Source: Fimbriiglobus ruber
Lineage (GTDB): Bacteria; Planctomycetota; Planctomycetia; Gemmatales; Gemmataceae
Assembly: GCF_002197845.1 (NCBI RefSeq)
Contig: NZ_NIDE01000018.1
Span: 62,001-126,000 of the forward strand
Direction: 5' to 3'
DNA length: 64,000 nt
The position numbers and the translations under genes were made by a program. The first letter of the stretch is position 1. Each line of letters begins with the position of its first letter. The notes beneath the pieces were generated by a model that worked only from the letters and a program-made list of their open reading frames with translations, was not told the origin of the DNA and did not search any database. Positions 16,361 through 24,809 of the stretch are shown here, in pieces.

Positions 16361-16779
16361 GGCGTTCGCGCGCTCGCGTCGGGCGGGTGGACGTAGTCGG
16401 CGGCCGCGGGGGAGAAGAAGACGAGCCCGATCACCACCCCGGTGACCACGTCCGACGCCCCGCCGACGGCCCCCGGCAACCCCCACTCGTACGCGAACCC
16501 GACTGCCCCGGTCGCCAGCGCGAACACCTTGGTCGCGACGGTCGTGCCCAGGTACGCCCACGGGGCCCACCACCGCCGGCGGAACAACCCGACCCAACTC
16601 GCGACGACGGCCGGCATCAGGATCACGGCCGCGCAACACGACAGGCCGGCGACGACCGCCTCCCCGTCCGTCGGTTCGAGTGTGACCCCCCGACTCGCCA
16701 GCCGTTCCTCGGCCAGCGCCGTGCCCCCGAGGATCAAGGGAACCGCCGACAGGAACAACAGGATCTCGACGACTAACAA
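16357..16779 (-). CDS. Hypothetical membrane protein, about four transmembrane helices
   Basis: The product of about 140 residues has hydrophobic segments VVEILLFLSAVPLILGG, AVVAGLSCCAAVILMPAVVASWVGLF, WAYLGTTVATKVFALATGAVGFAY and VVTGVVIGLVFFSPAAADYV, consistent with four helices. The start is uncertain: I used TTG 16779, but the frame continues upstream with SSHAHPDHARFALRG, which looks like a genuine cytoplasmic N-terminus without an ATG, GTG or TTG in a good position. The next gene overlaps its stop by 4 bases. The 279 bp upstream, to the next gene, show no convincing gene. Confidence 0.6.
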   Translation of the reverse strand: MLVVEILLFLSAVPLILGGTALAEERLASRGVTLEPTDGEAVVAGLSCCAAVILMPAVVASWVGLFRRRWWAPWAYLGTTVATKVFALATGAVGFAYEWGLPGAVGGASDVVTGVVIGLVFFSPAAADYVHPPDASARTP

Positions 16780-17108
16780 CCCGCGGAGGGCGAACCGGGC
16801 GTGATCGGGGTGGGCATGAGAAGACCAACGGCGGGGAATGGGGTTTGAATCGCGTCGAACACGGGTCGGGAGGCCTCGATGGGAGGCCGCGGCCGGACGC
16901 AGGACGTTACCCGGTCTTCCGTCGCCGTCTCAACACCGCGGCCGACCTCTTCCCGCCGTGGCCGAACGGCACGGTCACGAACTGGACGACGGAGGCGATC
17001 ACATCACCGACCAGGCAAATGGCCGTGAACCAACCCCGGCAACCGGTGGGGAGGAGATCGGCGCCCGCGTCGGCGGGTCCGGAACGCGGACCCGCGGCCC
17101 GAGTCCCG

Positions 17109-17426
17109 TCAGCGGGCGGGCTTCTGGCCCGACCCGTTGCAGTACCGGCAGACGTGTTCCACCTTGCCCGCCCCCCCACACGTCACGCAGCGGGTGCCGC
17201 CGGAGTAGCCGTGGCCGTGGCAGGTCGGGCACGCGTCTCGGACTTTGCCGTCGCCGCCGCACGCGTCGCAGTAGTGGGCGAAGTGGCGGCCGACGACCGG
17301 GAGCATCTTCCCGCACGACGGGGGCAGGAACCCGCACCCGATCAGTCCGAGGACCACGGCGATGAGGATCGCCACCCCCGCGTGGGCGTCTTTGGGGTTT
17401 GCGGGCGGGGTCGGCTCGTTCGCCAT
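17109..17426 (-). CDS. Membrane-anchored DnaJ-type zinc-ribbon protein
   Basis: ATG 17426 gives a 105-residue protein: a short Pro-rich start, one transmembrane helix (VAILIAVVLGLIGCGFL), then four CxxC pairs in DnaJ central-domain style: CDACGGDGK, CPTCHGHGYSGG, CVTCGGAGK and CRYCNGSG. This arrangement binds two zinc ions in DnaJ and many small planctomycete proteins. No J domain is present. Upstream in-frame extension to 17720 crosses the promoter region shared with the divergent XRE gene and is rejected. Role unknown; zinc-dependent protein binding is plausible. Confidence 0.8.
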   Translation of the reverse strand: MANEPTPPANPKDAHAGVAILIAVVLGLIGCGFLPPSCGKMLPVVGRHFAHYCDACGGDGKVRDACPTCHGHGYSGGTRCVTCGGAGKVEHVCRYCNGSGQKPAR

Positions 17427-17538
17427 CGGACACCTTCGCGGAAGAGTGGAGGGCGGCCGCGGGACCGGGCCGCCGGTCGGACCGAGACGATCGTCTCGGG
17501 TCACCGGGCCGGGGGTACTATACCCGCCGCGCGTCTTT

Positions 17539-17552
17539 GAGACAACTGTCTC
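17539..17552. promoter_or_regulatory. Palindromic operator candidate between divergent genes
   Basis: GAGACAACTGTCTC is a perfect 6-2-6 palindrome located in the 190-bp region between the zinc-ribbon gene and the XRE regulator. Half-sites AGACA and TGTCT recur just downstream (about 17554-17580), giving several spaced repeats. XRE-type regulators bind such dyads and are often autoregulated, so this is a reasonable binding site for the adjacent regulator. Confidence 0.5.
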
Positions 17553-17615
17553 CAGACAACAATCTGTAGACCGATGTCTCGGGGTGGTGTCGAGTACCGA
17601 TTTCGGTGCCGCCCC

Positions 17616-17900
17616 ATGCCCGCCGACCCGCTCCTGCTCCAGTTCGCCCAGATCGTCCGCCGCCGGCGGGCCGCCGCCGGCTTGTCCCAGGAGGCCCTGG
17701 CCGCCGCCGCCGGCCTCCATCGGACGTACGTCGGGCTGCTCGAACGGGGCCTCCGGATGCCGTCCATTCTGGTCGCCCAGAAGGTCGCCCGGGCGCTCGG
17801 GATGACCACCGGCGAACTGTTGTCGGAAGTCGAGCGGGAAGTCCTACCCCGGCCGGGCCGGAACCGGGCGGGCCGGAAAGCCGGGGACGAGAAGAAATGA
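17616..17900 (+). CDS. XRE-family helix-turn-helix transcriptional regulator
   Basis: From ATG 17616 the 94-residue protein is almost entirely one XRE domain: FAQIVRRRRAAAGLSQEAL (helices 1-2), AAAAGLHRTYVGLLERGLRMPSI (recognition helix region) and LGMTTGELLSEVE, then a basic tail. I prefer this start to ATG 17574 because the extra 14 residues overlap the operator-like repeats and show no domain. The divergent zinc-ribbon gene and the dyad at 17539 suggest autoregulation or control of its neighbour. Confidence 0.85.
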   Translation: MPADPLLLQFAQIVRRRRAAAGLSQEALAAAAGLHRTYVGLLERGLRMPSILVAQKVARALGMTTGELLSEVEREVLPRPGRNRAGRKAGDEKK

Positions 17901-17901
17901 G

Positions 17902-17915
17902 CCCCCCTTCGGGGG
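17902..17915 (+). terminator. Short GC hairpin after the XRE gene (weak terminator candidate)
   Basis: CCCCCCTTCGGGGG forms a stem with a stable TTC-type loop directly behind the stop at 17900, in the 131-bp gap between two converging genes. No T-tract follows, so intrinsic termination is doubtful; it may instead protect the 3' end of the mRNA. Confidence 0.3.
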
Positions 17916-18031
17916 TGGCGTGAAGAAAGCGGGCAGATGGGGAAGCAGCGACCGGCCCAAAGCCCCGCGACCAAATCCGCCGCGGCATTCGTGATGACGA
18001 GGAGTCGACGCACCGGACGGGACGAACCCGC

Positions 18032-18933
18032 CTACTTGTTCTGTCCGGCCGCGGGAACGAACTTCCCCTCCGCCAGCCACGCCAGTGACTCCGCCTGCCA
18101 GGCGTCCCACATCGGCCCCTGGTACCCGTTCAGGCCGTGCCCGCCGGAAGGCAACTCCAGGTATTTGGCCGGCACCTTCCGGGCCCGCAGGGCGTCGTAG
18201 AACGCCCGGCTGTTCGCCGGCACGACGAGCGTGTCGTCCTTCGCGTGGGCCAGGAACGCGGGCGGCGTCTTCGCCGTTACCTGTGTTTCGTTCGAGAACA
18301 GCGTCACCAGCTTGTCGTCGGGCGTGTTCCCGAGGAGGTTGGTTCGGGAGCCCCCGTGCGTTCCCCGGCCCATCGTGATAACCGGGTATACCAGGTTCAT
18401 GAAGTCGGGCCGACAGCTCATCTTTTCGATCGCGTCATCCGACTTGGGTCGCCGTCGTCGAAGTGGGTCCCGGCGGTCGAGGCCAGGTGCCCGCCGGCCG
18501 AGAACCCGATGATGCCGACCTTCGCGGGGTCGATGCCCCACGCCTTCGCGTTCGCCCGGACCGTGCGGATCGCCCGCTGGGCGTCGAGGAGCGGCACGAA
18601 CGACCGACCCTTCGGCAGGCGGTATTCCAGCACCACTCCGGTGATGCCATGGGCGTTCAACCAGGTCGCGATTCCGTGGCCCTCGGCCCCGGTCACCAAC
18701 CCGCCGTAGCCGCCGCCCGGACAGATCACGACAGCGGTGCCGTTCGGTTTCTCCGGCCGGTGGACGGTGACCCACGTTTCGGCCTTCTCGAACGTGCCGT
18801 CGCCGTTGGGCGCGCGCAGGTTCCAGAGTTTCAGGCGCTCGGGTTCGGTCTTTTGGGGCGGGTCGGCGGCAGGAACCGTCGGCACCCCGACGAACAAGGC
18901 ACAAGTAACCAGTAGTAATCGCGCAGAAGGCAT
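18032..18933 (-). pseudogene. Secreted alpha/beta-hydrolase (BD-FAE-like esterase), single frameshift
   Basis: ATG 18933 follows a GGTGGAG site and opens a signal peptide (MPSARLLLVTCALFVGVPTVPA). The hydrolase fold shows the oxyanion region VVICPGGGYGGL, the nucleophile elbow IIGFSAGGHLAS, the Asp region AHAKDDTLVVPANS and the His in LPSGGHGLNGY, so all triad residues are present. Near 18444-18449 the frame shifts by one missing base: ...AGTHFDDGDP runs out of frame while DDAIEKMSCRPDF continues in the next. The family acts on esters such as acetylated xylan. If the frameshift is a sequencing error the gene is complete at about 300 residues. Confidence 0.8.
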
Positions 18934-20062
18934 GAATTCACTCCACCAGAGGGGAAATTGAGGGGCGGCAGCCGTCCCCGGTGACGCCTCGCGGGCGTCG
19001 AGTTCACCAGCGTGCCCGGGGCCGGGGCGCGATTCCCTTCGCCTACCGTCCGGAAGGACGTCCACGCCCCGGGCCCTCTTCAAATCCTACGAGGCCAGCG
19101 ACCACCTCCGCGGCGTGCCACCGATGGCCGCCGAACGCGTCCCGGACGTGCCGTCCGGCAGGTCAACCTCCGCCATCCGACTTCGGGTGTTCGACGAGCG
19201 GTTCCTCGCTTCTCGCCGTCGTTCCGGGAGCGCTTCCCGGCGGCCGCCGCTTGACCCATTCGACGAGGATTCCGGATCCGGGCGGGTGCCCGGTGCGACG
19301 GGTCTGTCGCCGCACGGAAGTCGCCCAAGAACCGACCCAAGACGTTTTGGATCACGCGGACCCGTCGTCCGCGTCCCGCTCCGGGGTCCGTCACTACGGG
19401 CGGGTCACGACGGCACCTCGCCCGCGTTGTTGTATCCAACCGAGTCGACCTGCCGGAATAACGGGACGAGTGCCGCGCGTGCTGGCCGGCCGGGCAGCGC
19501 AATAGAAGGTTCACGGGTGGGGGTTCCAGATGATGCGGTACCCCACCACTGTTCTGGACCGGATAACGTGGACAATCGCACGGGCGCAGGGAGAAAGATC
19601 ATTGGTCTGCCGGGCTGGCAAGAAGACGAGAAGCCGTTCGGAAATGATTGACTGATCGACTCCGAAGGAAAAACTCAGAGCAAGGTGAAGGTCGCGGAGT
19701 TGGTGACAGACGCCAGTCGCGGCCGGCGGCTGGCGGGGGGTATGGCCCGGCCGGCGACTCCCTCAATGGGTTACCAACACGATCCGCATGCGAAAGGACA
19801 TCCGTTCGTGAGCGGTCTTGCCGGCAGATGGATGGGAGACTCAGCCAGCGTTCGGCCTGATCTTTGCGCGGTCGCGTACACAACGGCGACACCGAGAGAA
19901 CTTGAGAGCTCTCAAATCCCAATCGGCATCCTTGTTGCAATCGCTCATCTCGGGGCAGACGTTCCTGGAGTTGGCATCATGCGCGTGGCGATTTTGACTC
20001 ACCCCTCTCTCCTCCTCCTTCGTCGCAGCTTAAATGCCGACGACAGGAAGCCTGAACCACAA
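18934..20062. other. About 1.1 kb without a recognisable intact gene
   Basis: Several overlapping frames are open here but none has coherent protein character. A short plus-strand stretch near 19075-19150 reads ALFKSYEASDHLRGVPPMAAERVPD, which looks like a gene remnant, and the surrounding frames shift repeatedly. I see no tRNA, IS ends or repeat array. It looks like decayed sequence between two broken esterases. Confidence 0.5.
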
Positions 20063-20611
20063 ATGCCAGCGGTTCTCGACCACCTCAAGGCCCTGGGCTC
20101 GCAGCCGATCGAGAAACCCACGCCGGACGAAGGCCATAATCAGCCCGACGTTACCGATGCGGTGAGGGCGCTGCACAAGAAGCATGGCAAGGACGCCGTC
20201 CCAAAGCCCGTCGGCGCGGCCAACAATGTCACCGTGACCGGTCCTGGTGTGAAGCGCCCTGCGCAGGTGCACACACCGAAGAGCGGCGGGCTGTTCCCGG
20301 TGCTGGTGGACTTCCACGGGGACGGGTGGGTGATCGCGGGCACCGACGCCCCCGACGCGTCGTGTCGGGCGTTGGGCAATGCGATCGGATGTGCGCTCGT
20401 TTCGTATGACTACCGCCGCGCCCGGGAAAAGGCGGGCGTGCCGGTGGAAAACGAGAACGCAGTGGTTGTGACGCACGCGTTGTTCGGCACGGAGGCCGTC
20501 GTGGACAAATCCAAGAACGCGATCCCGTTCGCCGTCACTAGACCTGAGACTGGATTTGGCAATTTGTTAACACCGCTAGCATCGATCCGCCAGGCACGCC
20601 CGGCCCGGTGA
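20063..20611 (+). pseudogene. Alpha/beta-hydrolase (lipase/esterase, fold-3 type) N-terminal fragment
   Basis: From ATG 20063 the frame has the look of a HSL-like esterase front half: FPVLVDFHGDGWVIAGTDAPDASCRALGNAIGCALVSYDYRRA, in which the usual HGGGW oxyanion motif reads HGDGW. The nucleophile elbow GxSxG and the His are missing; after VPVENENAVVVTHALFG the frame loses similarity and stops at 20611. It is therefore a truncated gene. The open frame continues upstream to 19685 without homology. The intact alcohol dehydrogenase starts 51 bp downstream. Confidence 0.6.
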
Positions 20612-20662
20612 TGCACCCCGTAACCGAACCCATTCATCGATTGCCGCACCGAGGAGCGATTT

Positions 20663-21841
20663 ATGAAAGCACTGTGCTGGCACGGCAAGAGTGACGTTCG
20701 CGTTGACATCGTCCCCGATCCCAAGATCCAGGACCCGCGCGACGCAATTATCAAGGTCACCGCCACCGCGATCTGCGGGTCCGACCTGCACCTGTATGAC
20801 GGCTACATGCCGACCATGCAGGCGGGTGACATCCTCGGCCACGAGTTCATGGGCGAGGTCGTCGAACTCGGGTCCGCGGTCACCAACTTGAAAAAGGGCG
20901 ATCGGGTCGTGGTCCCGTTCACCATGGCGTGCGGGTCGTGCTTTTTCTGCCAGAAGACCCTGTTCTCCTGCTGCGACAACTCGAACCCCAATCACAAGAT
21001 CGCCGAGGAAGCGATGGGGCACTCCCCGAGCGGACTGTTCGGGTACTCACACATGTTGGGCGGCTTCCCCGGCGGGCAGGCGGAGTACGTCCGCGTGCCG
21101 TTCGCCGACGTCGGCCCGTACCAGGTGCCGGCGGGCCTGCCGGACGAGAAGGTCCTGTTCCTGACCGACATCTTCCCGACCGGGTACATGGCCGCCGAGC
21201 AGGCGGACATCGAACCGGGCGACACGGTCGCGGTGTGGGGGTGCGGGCCGGTCGGTCAGTTCGCCATCAAGAGCGCTTGGATGTTCGGTGCCGGGCGGGT
21301 GATCGCGATCGACACCGTGCCCGAGCGACTCACACTGGCCCGGACGCACGGCAACGCCGAAACGATCGACTTCCTGCACGTCGAGAGCAGCGTCTACGAG
21401 CGCCTCCAGGAGATGACCAAGGGGCGTGGGCCGGACCGATGCATCGACGCCGTCGGGGCCGAGGCGCACGGGACGGGCAGCATCCCGGCCGTGCTCGACA
21501 AAGTCAAGGCGACGGTCGGCCTCGGGACCGACCGCCCGAATTCCCTCCGACAAGCCATCATGTGCTGCCGGAAGGGCGGCACGGTGTCGGTCCCCGGCGT
21601 TTACGTCGGGTTCCTCGACAAGGTGCCCATGGGGGCGTTCGTGAACAAAGCCCTAACGATGAAGACCGGCCAGACGCACGTCCACCGGTACCTCAAGCCG
21701 CTGATGGAGAAGATCGAGAAGGGCGAGATCGACCCGTCATTCCTGATCACCCACCGGCTGCCGCTGGCCGACGCCCCGGCAGCGTACAAGACGTTCCGCG
21801 ACAAGGAAGACGGGTGCGTCAAAGTCGTCCTCAAACCGTGA
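20663..21841 (+). CDS. Zinc-dependent alcohol dehydrogenase (MDR, formaldehyde-dehydrogenase-like)
   Basis: An AGGAGCG site precedes ATG 20663. The 392-residue protein has the medium-chain dehydrogenase plan: catalytic zinc ligands in [11 protein letters not shown] and [10 protein letters not shown], a structural-zinc loop [16 protein letters not shown], and the nucleotide-binding motif [20 protein letters not shown] followed by [10 protein letters not shown]. The long insertion with [20 protein letters not shown] is typical of glutathione-independent formaldehyde dehydrogenase-like members. It should oxidise an alcohol or aldehyde with NAD(P). An SDR gene follows after 25 bp, so the two probably form an operon. 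Confidence 0.92.
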   Translation: MKALCWHGKSDVRVDIVPDPKIQDPRDAIIKVTATAICGSDLHLYDGYMPTMQAGDILGHEFMGEVVELGSAVTNLKKGDRVVVPFTMACGSCFFCQKTLFSCCDNSNPNHKIAEEAMGHSPSGLFGYSHMLGGFPGGQAEYVRVPFADVGPYQVPAGLPDEKVLFLTDIFPTGYMAAEQADIEPGDTVAVWGCGPVGQFAIKSAWMFGAGRVIAIDTVPERLTLARTHGNAETIDFLHVESSVYERLQEMTKGRGPDRCIDAVGAEAHGTGSIPAVLDKVKATVGLGTDRPNSLRQAIMCCRKGGTVSVPGVYVGFLDKVPMGAFVNKALTMKTGQTHVHRYLKPLMEKIEKGEIDPSFLITHRLPLADAPAAYKTFRDKEDGCVKVVLKP

Positions 21842-21866
21842 TTTCCCCGCCCCAAAGGATTACTCG

Positions 21867-22778
21867 ATGTCCGCGAAACTGAAGAAGATCCAGGACCAGG
21901 TGGTCGTCGTTACCGGGGCGTCCTCGGGCATCGGCCTGGCGACCGCCGAACTGCTGGCCGCGAAGGGCGCGTCGGTCGTCCTGGCTGCCCGGAGTGGCGA
22001 GACGCTCGACGAGGTCGTGGCCCGCATCACGGCCAGGGGCGGCAAAGCGATCGCGGTAACGTGCGACGTAACCGACCGGGTCCAGGTGGACCGACTGGCC
22101 GCGGCCGCGGTCGAGACGTTCGGGCGGATCGACACGTGGGTGAACAACGCCGGGCTGGGGTTTTGGGGGCGGCTCGATGAGACGCCCGAGGCCGACGCCC
22201 GGAAGCTGTTCGACGTCAACTTCTGGGGGCTGGTGAACGGCTGCCTGGCGGCGCTGCCGCACCTCAAGAAGCAGGGCGGGGCGCTCATCAACGTGGGCAG
22301 CGAGGTGTCCGAGGCGTACGCCCCGCTCCAGGGCATGTACGTGGCCACCAAGCACGCGGTCAAGGGGTACACCGACTGCCTGCGGGTCGAGATCGAGAAG
22401 GTGGACCAGGCCCCGGTCGCGGTCACCCTGATCCAGCCCGGGGCGACCGACACCCCGTTCCCCCAGCACGCCCGCAACGTGACCGACCAGGAGCCCAAGC
22501 TGCCCGACCCGCAGGACGACCCGCAGCACGTGGCCGAGGCGATCCTGGCGGCGGCCGAGATGCCGACCCGGGAGAAGAAGGTGAGTACGTCCGCGTCCCT
22601 GCACGTGATGCTGTCCAAATTCGCCGGTGGGATGCTCGACCGCCTGTCCGGGAAGTCGGTGTCGAAGATGCATTACGACGAGCCGCCGCGGAACCCGAAG
22701 GGAGCGTTGAACCAGCCGAGCGAGGCCTCGGGGGTCGCGGGGCAGGCCCGCGGTACCGGCGGCAAAGAACCGAAATAG
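21867..22778 (+). CDS. Short-chain dehydrogenase/reductase
   Basis: The 303-residue product has TGASSGIGLATAELLA (cofactor glycine motif), NNAGLGFWG, and the catalytic Ser-Tyr-Lys in NVGSEVSEAYAPLQGMYVATKHAVKGY. The extended C-terminus (residues 230-303) is longer than in minimal SDRs and Pro/Gly-rich at the end. ATG 21867 is 25 bp behind the dehydrogenase stop with AAAGGA nearby. Substrate unknown; SDRs of this subtype commonly sit beside MDR enzymes and stress proteins. Confidence 0.92.
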   Translation: MSAKLKKIQDQVVVVTGASSGIGLATAELLAAKGASVVLAARSGETLDEVVARITARGGKAIAVTCDVTDRVQVDRLAAAAVETFGRIDTWVNNAGLGFWGRLDETPEADARKLFDVNFWGLVNGCLAALPHLKKQGGALINVGSEVSEAYAPLQGMYVATKHAVKGYTDCLRVEIEKVDQAPVAVTLIQPGATDTPFPQHARNVTDQEPKLPDPQDDPQHVAEAILAAAEMPTREKKVSTSASLHVMLSKFAGGMLDRLSGKSVSKMHYDEPPRNPKGALNQPSEASGVAGQARGTGGKEPK

Positions 22779-23097
22779 GGGATCGACATGGGACTGTTTT
22801 CGTCCGCAACCAAGGCCGTCGCGGCGGTCAGCTTGTCCGCCGCGACGGCGGTCATCGAGGCCGCGAAGAAGAAGGCGGAAGCGCTCGGCGTGCCGATGAA
22901 CGTCGCCGTCGTTGACGAGGGTGCGAATTTGATCGCATTCGTCCGGATGGATGGGGCGTGGCTCGGAAGCATCGAGATCGCGATGAACAAGGCGTACACC
23001 GCCCGCGCCTTTGACATGACGACGAAGGAGTTGGCGAAGATTAGTCCTTAACCAAGCGCCGCCATTGACAAATTGACGTTGGAGAAAAACAAAAAAG

Positions 23098-23174
23098 CTT
23101 GAAATCCCCCGTGTTTTCCGGTGTTTGTAGGGTTGCAGAGTCCACAACCACCGGAAAACACGAAGGATTTCAAG
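23098..23174 (+). promoter_or_regulatory. Leader hairpin covering the ribosome site and start of the IS1380 transposase
   Basis: CTTGAAATCC (23098-23107) pairs with GGATTTCAAG (23165-23174), and inside it GTGTTTTCCGGTG (23111-23123) pairs with CACCGGAAAACAC (23149-23161). The 3' arm contains the ribosome site and the G of the GTG start, so read-through transcripts would have a closed translation start. The outer arms are conserved in copy B (near 28800-28880), the inner arms much less. Protection of transposons from external transcription by such hairpins is known for other insertion sequences; here it is an inference. Confidence 0.55.
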
Positions 23175-24703
23175 TGAAACCTATCTTCCGCCGCTGGTTC
23201 CAAAAAGGCAAGGCCCGCATCGCTCGCCGACTCGATCAAACGCGCAATCCGCTCAGCCCCGAGCCCGTGCTCAAAGCCCGCAACATCCACTATGAGGTCT
23301 CCGACAAGGCCCAGGCCATCCACTGCGGTGGCATCGGCCTCATCCACGCGCTGGGTCAACGATTCGGGCTCGCCAAGACCATCGACCAAAAACTTCATCT
23401 GCTCAAATTCCACGTCCCGTATCACGAATCCGATCACGTCCTCACCCTCGCCTACAACCCGCTCTGCGGCGGCACCTGCCTTCAAGACCTCGAACTCCTC
23501 CGCAACGACGAGACCTTCCTCAACGCCCTGGACGCGCGACGCATCCCCGACCCCACCACCGCCGGCGACTTCTGCCGCCGCTTCTTGGCGTCCGACGTCG
23601 AAGCGCTGATCGACGCGATTAACGAGGTTCGCCGGCGCGTCTGGGCCGAGCAACCCGAGTCGTTCTTCGACTGCGCGACGATCGACATGGACGGTACCCT
23701 CGTCGGGACCACCGGTCCGTGCAAGGACGGGATGGACATCGCCTACGACGGCACCTGGGGTTATCACCCGCTGGTCGTTTCGCTGGCCGAGACCGGGGAG
23801 GTCCTCAGCATCGTGAATCGTCCGGGGAATCGACCGTCGCACGAGGGCGCGGCCCGGGAAGTCAACCGCTCGCTGGTGTTGTGCCTCGAGGCCGGTTTTC
23901 GCACGGTCCTCTTGCGGGGCGACACCGATTTCTCGCAGACCCAGTATCTGGATGGCTGGAATGCCATCCGCAAGACGCGGTTCATTTTCGGCTACGATGC
24001 CGTGCCCACTCTGGTGCAGAAAGCCGAGGAACTCCCGGACCACGCGTGGCGGCGGCTGACCCGCCCCGCCCGTTATCACGTGAACACGCAACCGCGGCGG
24101 ACGCCGGAAAACGTCAAGGCCAGGATCGTGACGGAGCGGGAGTACGAGACGCTCCGTTTGGACTCGGAAGACATCGCCGAGTTCGAGTATCAGCCCACCG
24201 CCTGCCGCCAGAAGTACCGGATGGTGGTGATCCGCAAGAACATCACCCGCGCGAAAGGCGAGGCGGCGCTGTTCGATGAGGTGCGTTACTTCTTTTACAT
24301 CACGAACGAGCGGGAGTGGTCAGCGGACGCGATTGTGTTCTCGGCCAACGACCGGTGCCACCAGGAGAACCTGCACGCCCAGTTGAAGAGCGGCGTGCGG
24401 GCGTTGCGGGCGCCGGTGGACACGCTGGAAAGCAACTGGGCGTACATGGTGATGACGGCACTGGGCTGGAACGTGAAGGCGTGGTGGGCGTTGTCGTTGC
24501 CGGAACCGCCGGGCCGCTGGCGAGACAAGTATCGTCAGGAGAAGCGGTGGGTGTTGGGTTTGGAGTTCCGGAGTTTCGTCCACGCATTCGTCGGGCTGCC
24601 GTGCCAGGTTCTCCGGACGGGCCGCAAGCTAGTTTATCGTCTGTTGAGTTGGAACCCTCATTTACGGGTCTTCTTCCGACTGGTCGAGACGTTGAACTGT
24701 TGA
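23174..24703 (+). CDS. IS1380-family transposase, copy A (intact)
   Basis: GTG 23174 follows GAAGGA by 6 bases; copy B has the same context. The 509-residue product begins VKPIFRRWFQKGKARIARRL and carries DFFCRRF-like PTTAGDFCRRFLASD, the first catalytic Asp in FFDCATIDMDGTLVGTTG, GYHPLVVSLAETGEVL, the second in TVLLRGDTDFSQTQYLDGW, and the Glu-bearing FSANDRCHQENLHAQLKSG. Length and motifs fit the DDE transposases of IS1380. It looks complete and could act in trans on copy B. Confidence 0.9.
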   Translation: MKPIFRRWFQKGKARIARRLDQTRNPLSPEPVLKARNIHYEVSDKAQAIHCGGIGLIHALGQRFGLAKTIDQKLHLLKFHVPYHESDHVLTLAYNPLCGGTCLQDLELLRNDETFLNALDARRIPDPTTAGDFCRRFLASDVEALIDAINEVRRRVWAEQPESFFDCATIDMDGTLVGTTGPCKDGMDIAYDGTWGYHPLVVSLAETGEVLSIVNRPGNRPSHEGAAREVNRSLVLCLEAGFRTVLLRGDTDFSQTQYLDGWNAIRKTRFIFGYDAVPTLVQKAEELPDHAWRRLTRPARYHVNTQPRRTPENVKARIVTEREYETLRLDSEDIAEFEYQPTACRQKYRMVVIRKNITRAKGEAALFDEVRYFFYITNEREWSADAIVFSANDRCHQENLHAQLKSGVRALRAPVDTLESNWAYMVMTALGWNVKAWWALSLPEPPGRWRDKYRQEKRWVLGLEFRSFVHAFVGLPCQVLRTGRKLVYRLLSWNPHLRVFFRLVETLNC

Positions 24704-24809
24704 GGCCTGGCAACCCGAAGTCGGGATCTGGATGTCCCGATCCGCAACGGCGCCGAAAGCGATCGCGCGAAACGGAGGCTGAATACTCGGGTTGTTGAAG
24801 GAGATATAA

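Noticed and set aside
16016-16828. 270-codon minus-strand frame covering both small genes upstream of intI
   Set aside because: Its first half is out of phase with the four-helix membrane protein at 16357-16779; only the last 114 codons, starting at the coupled GTG 16360, look like protein.
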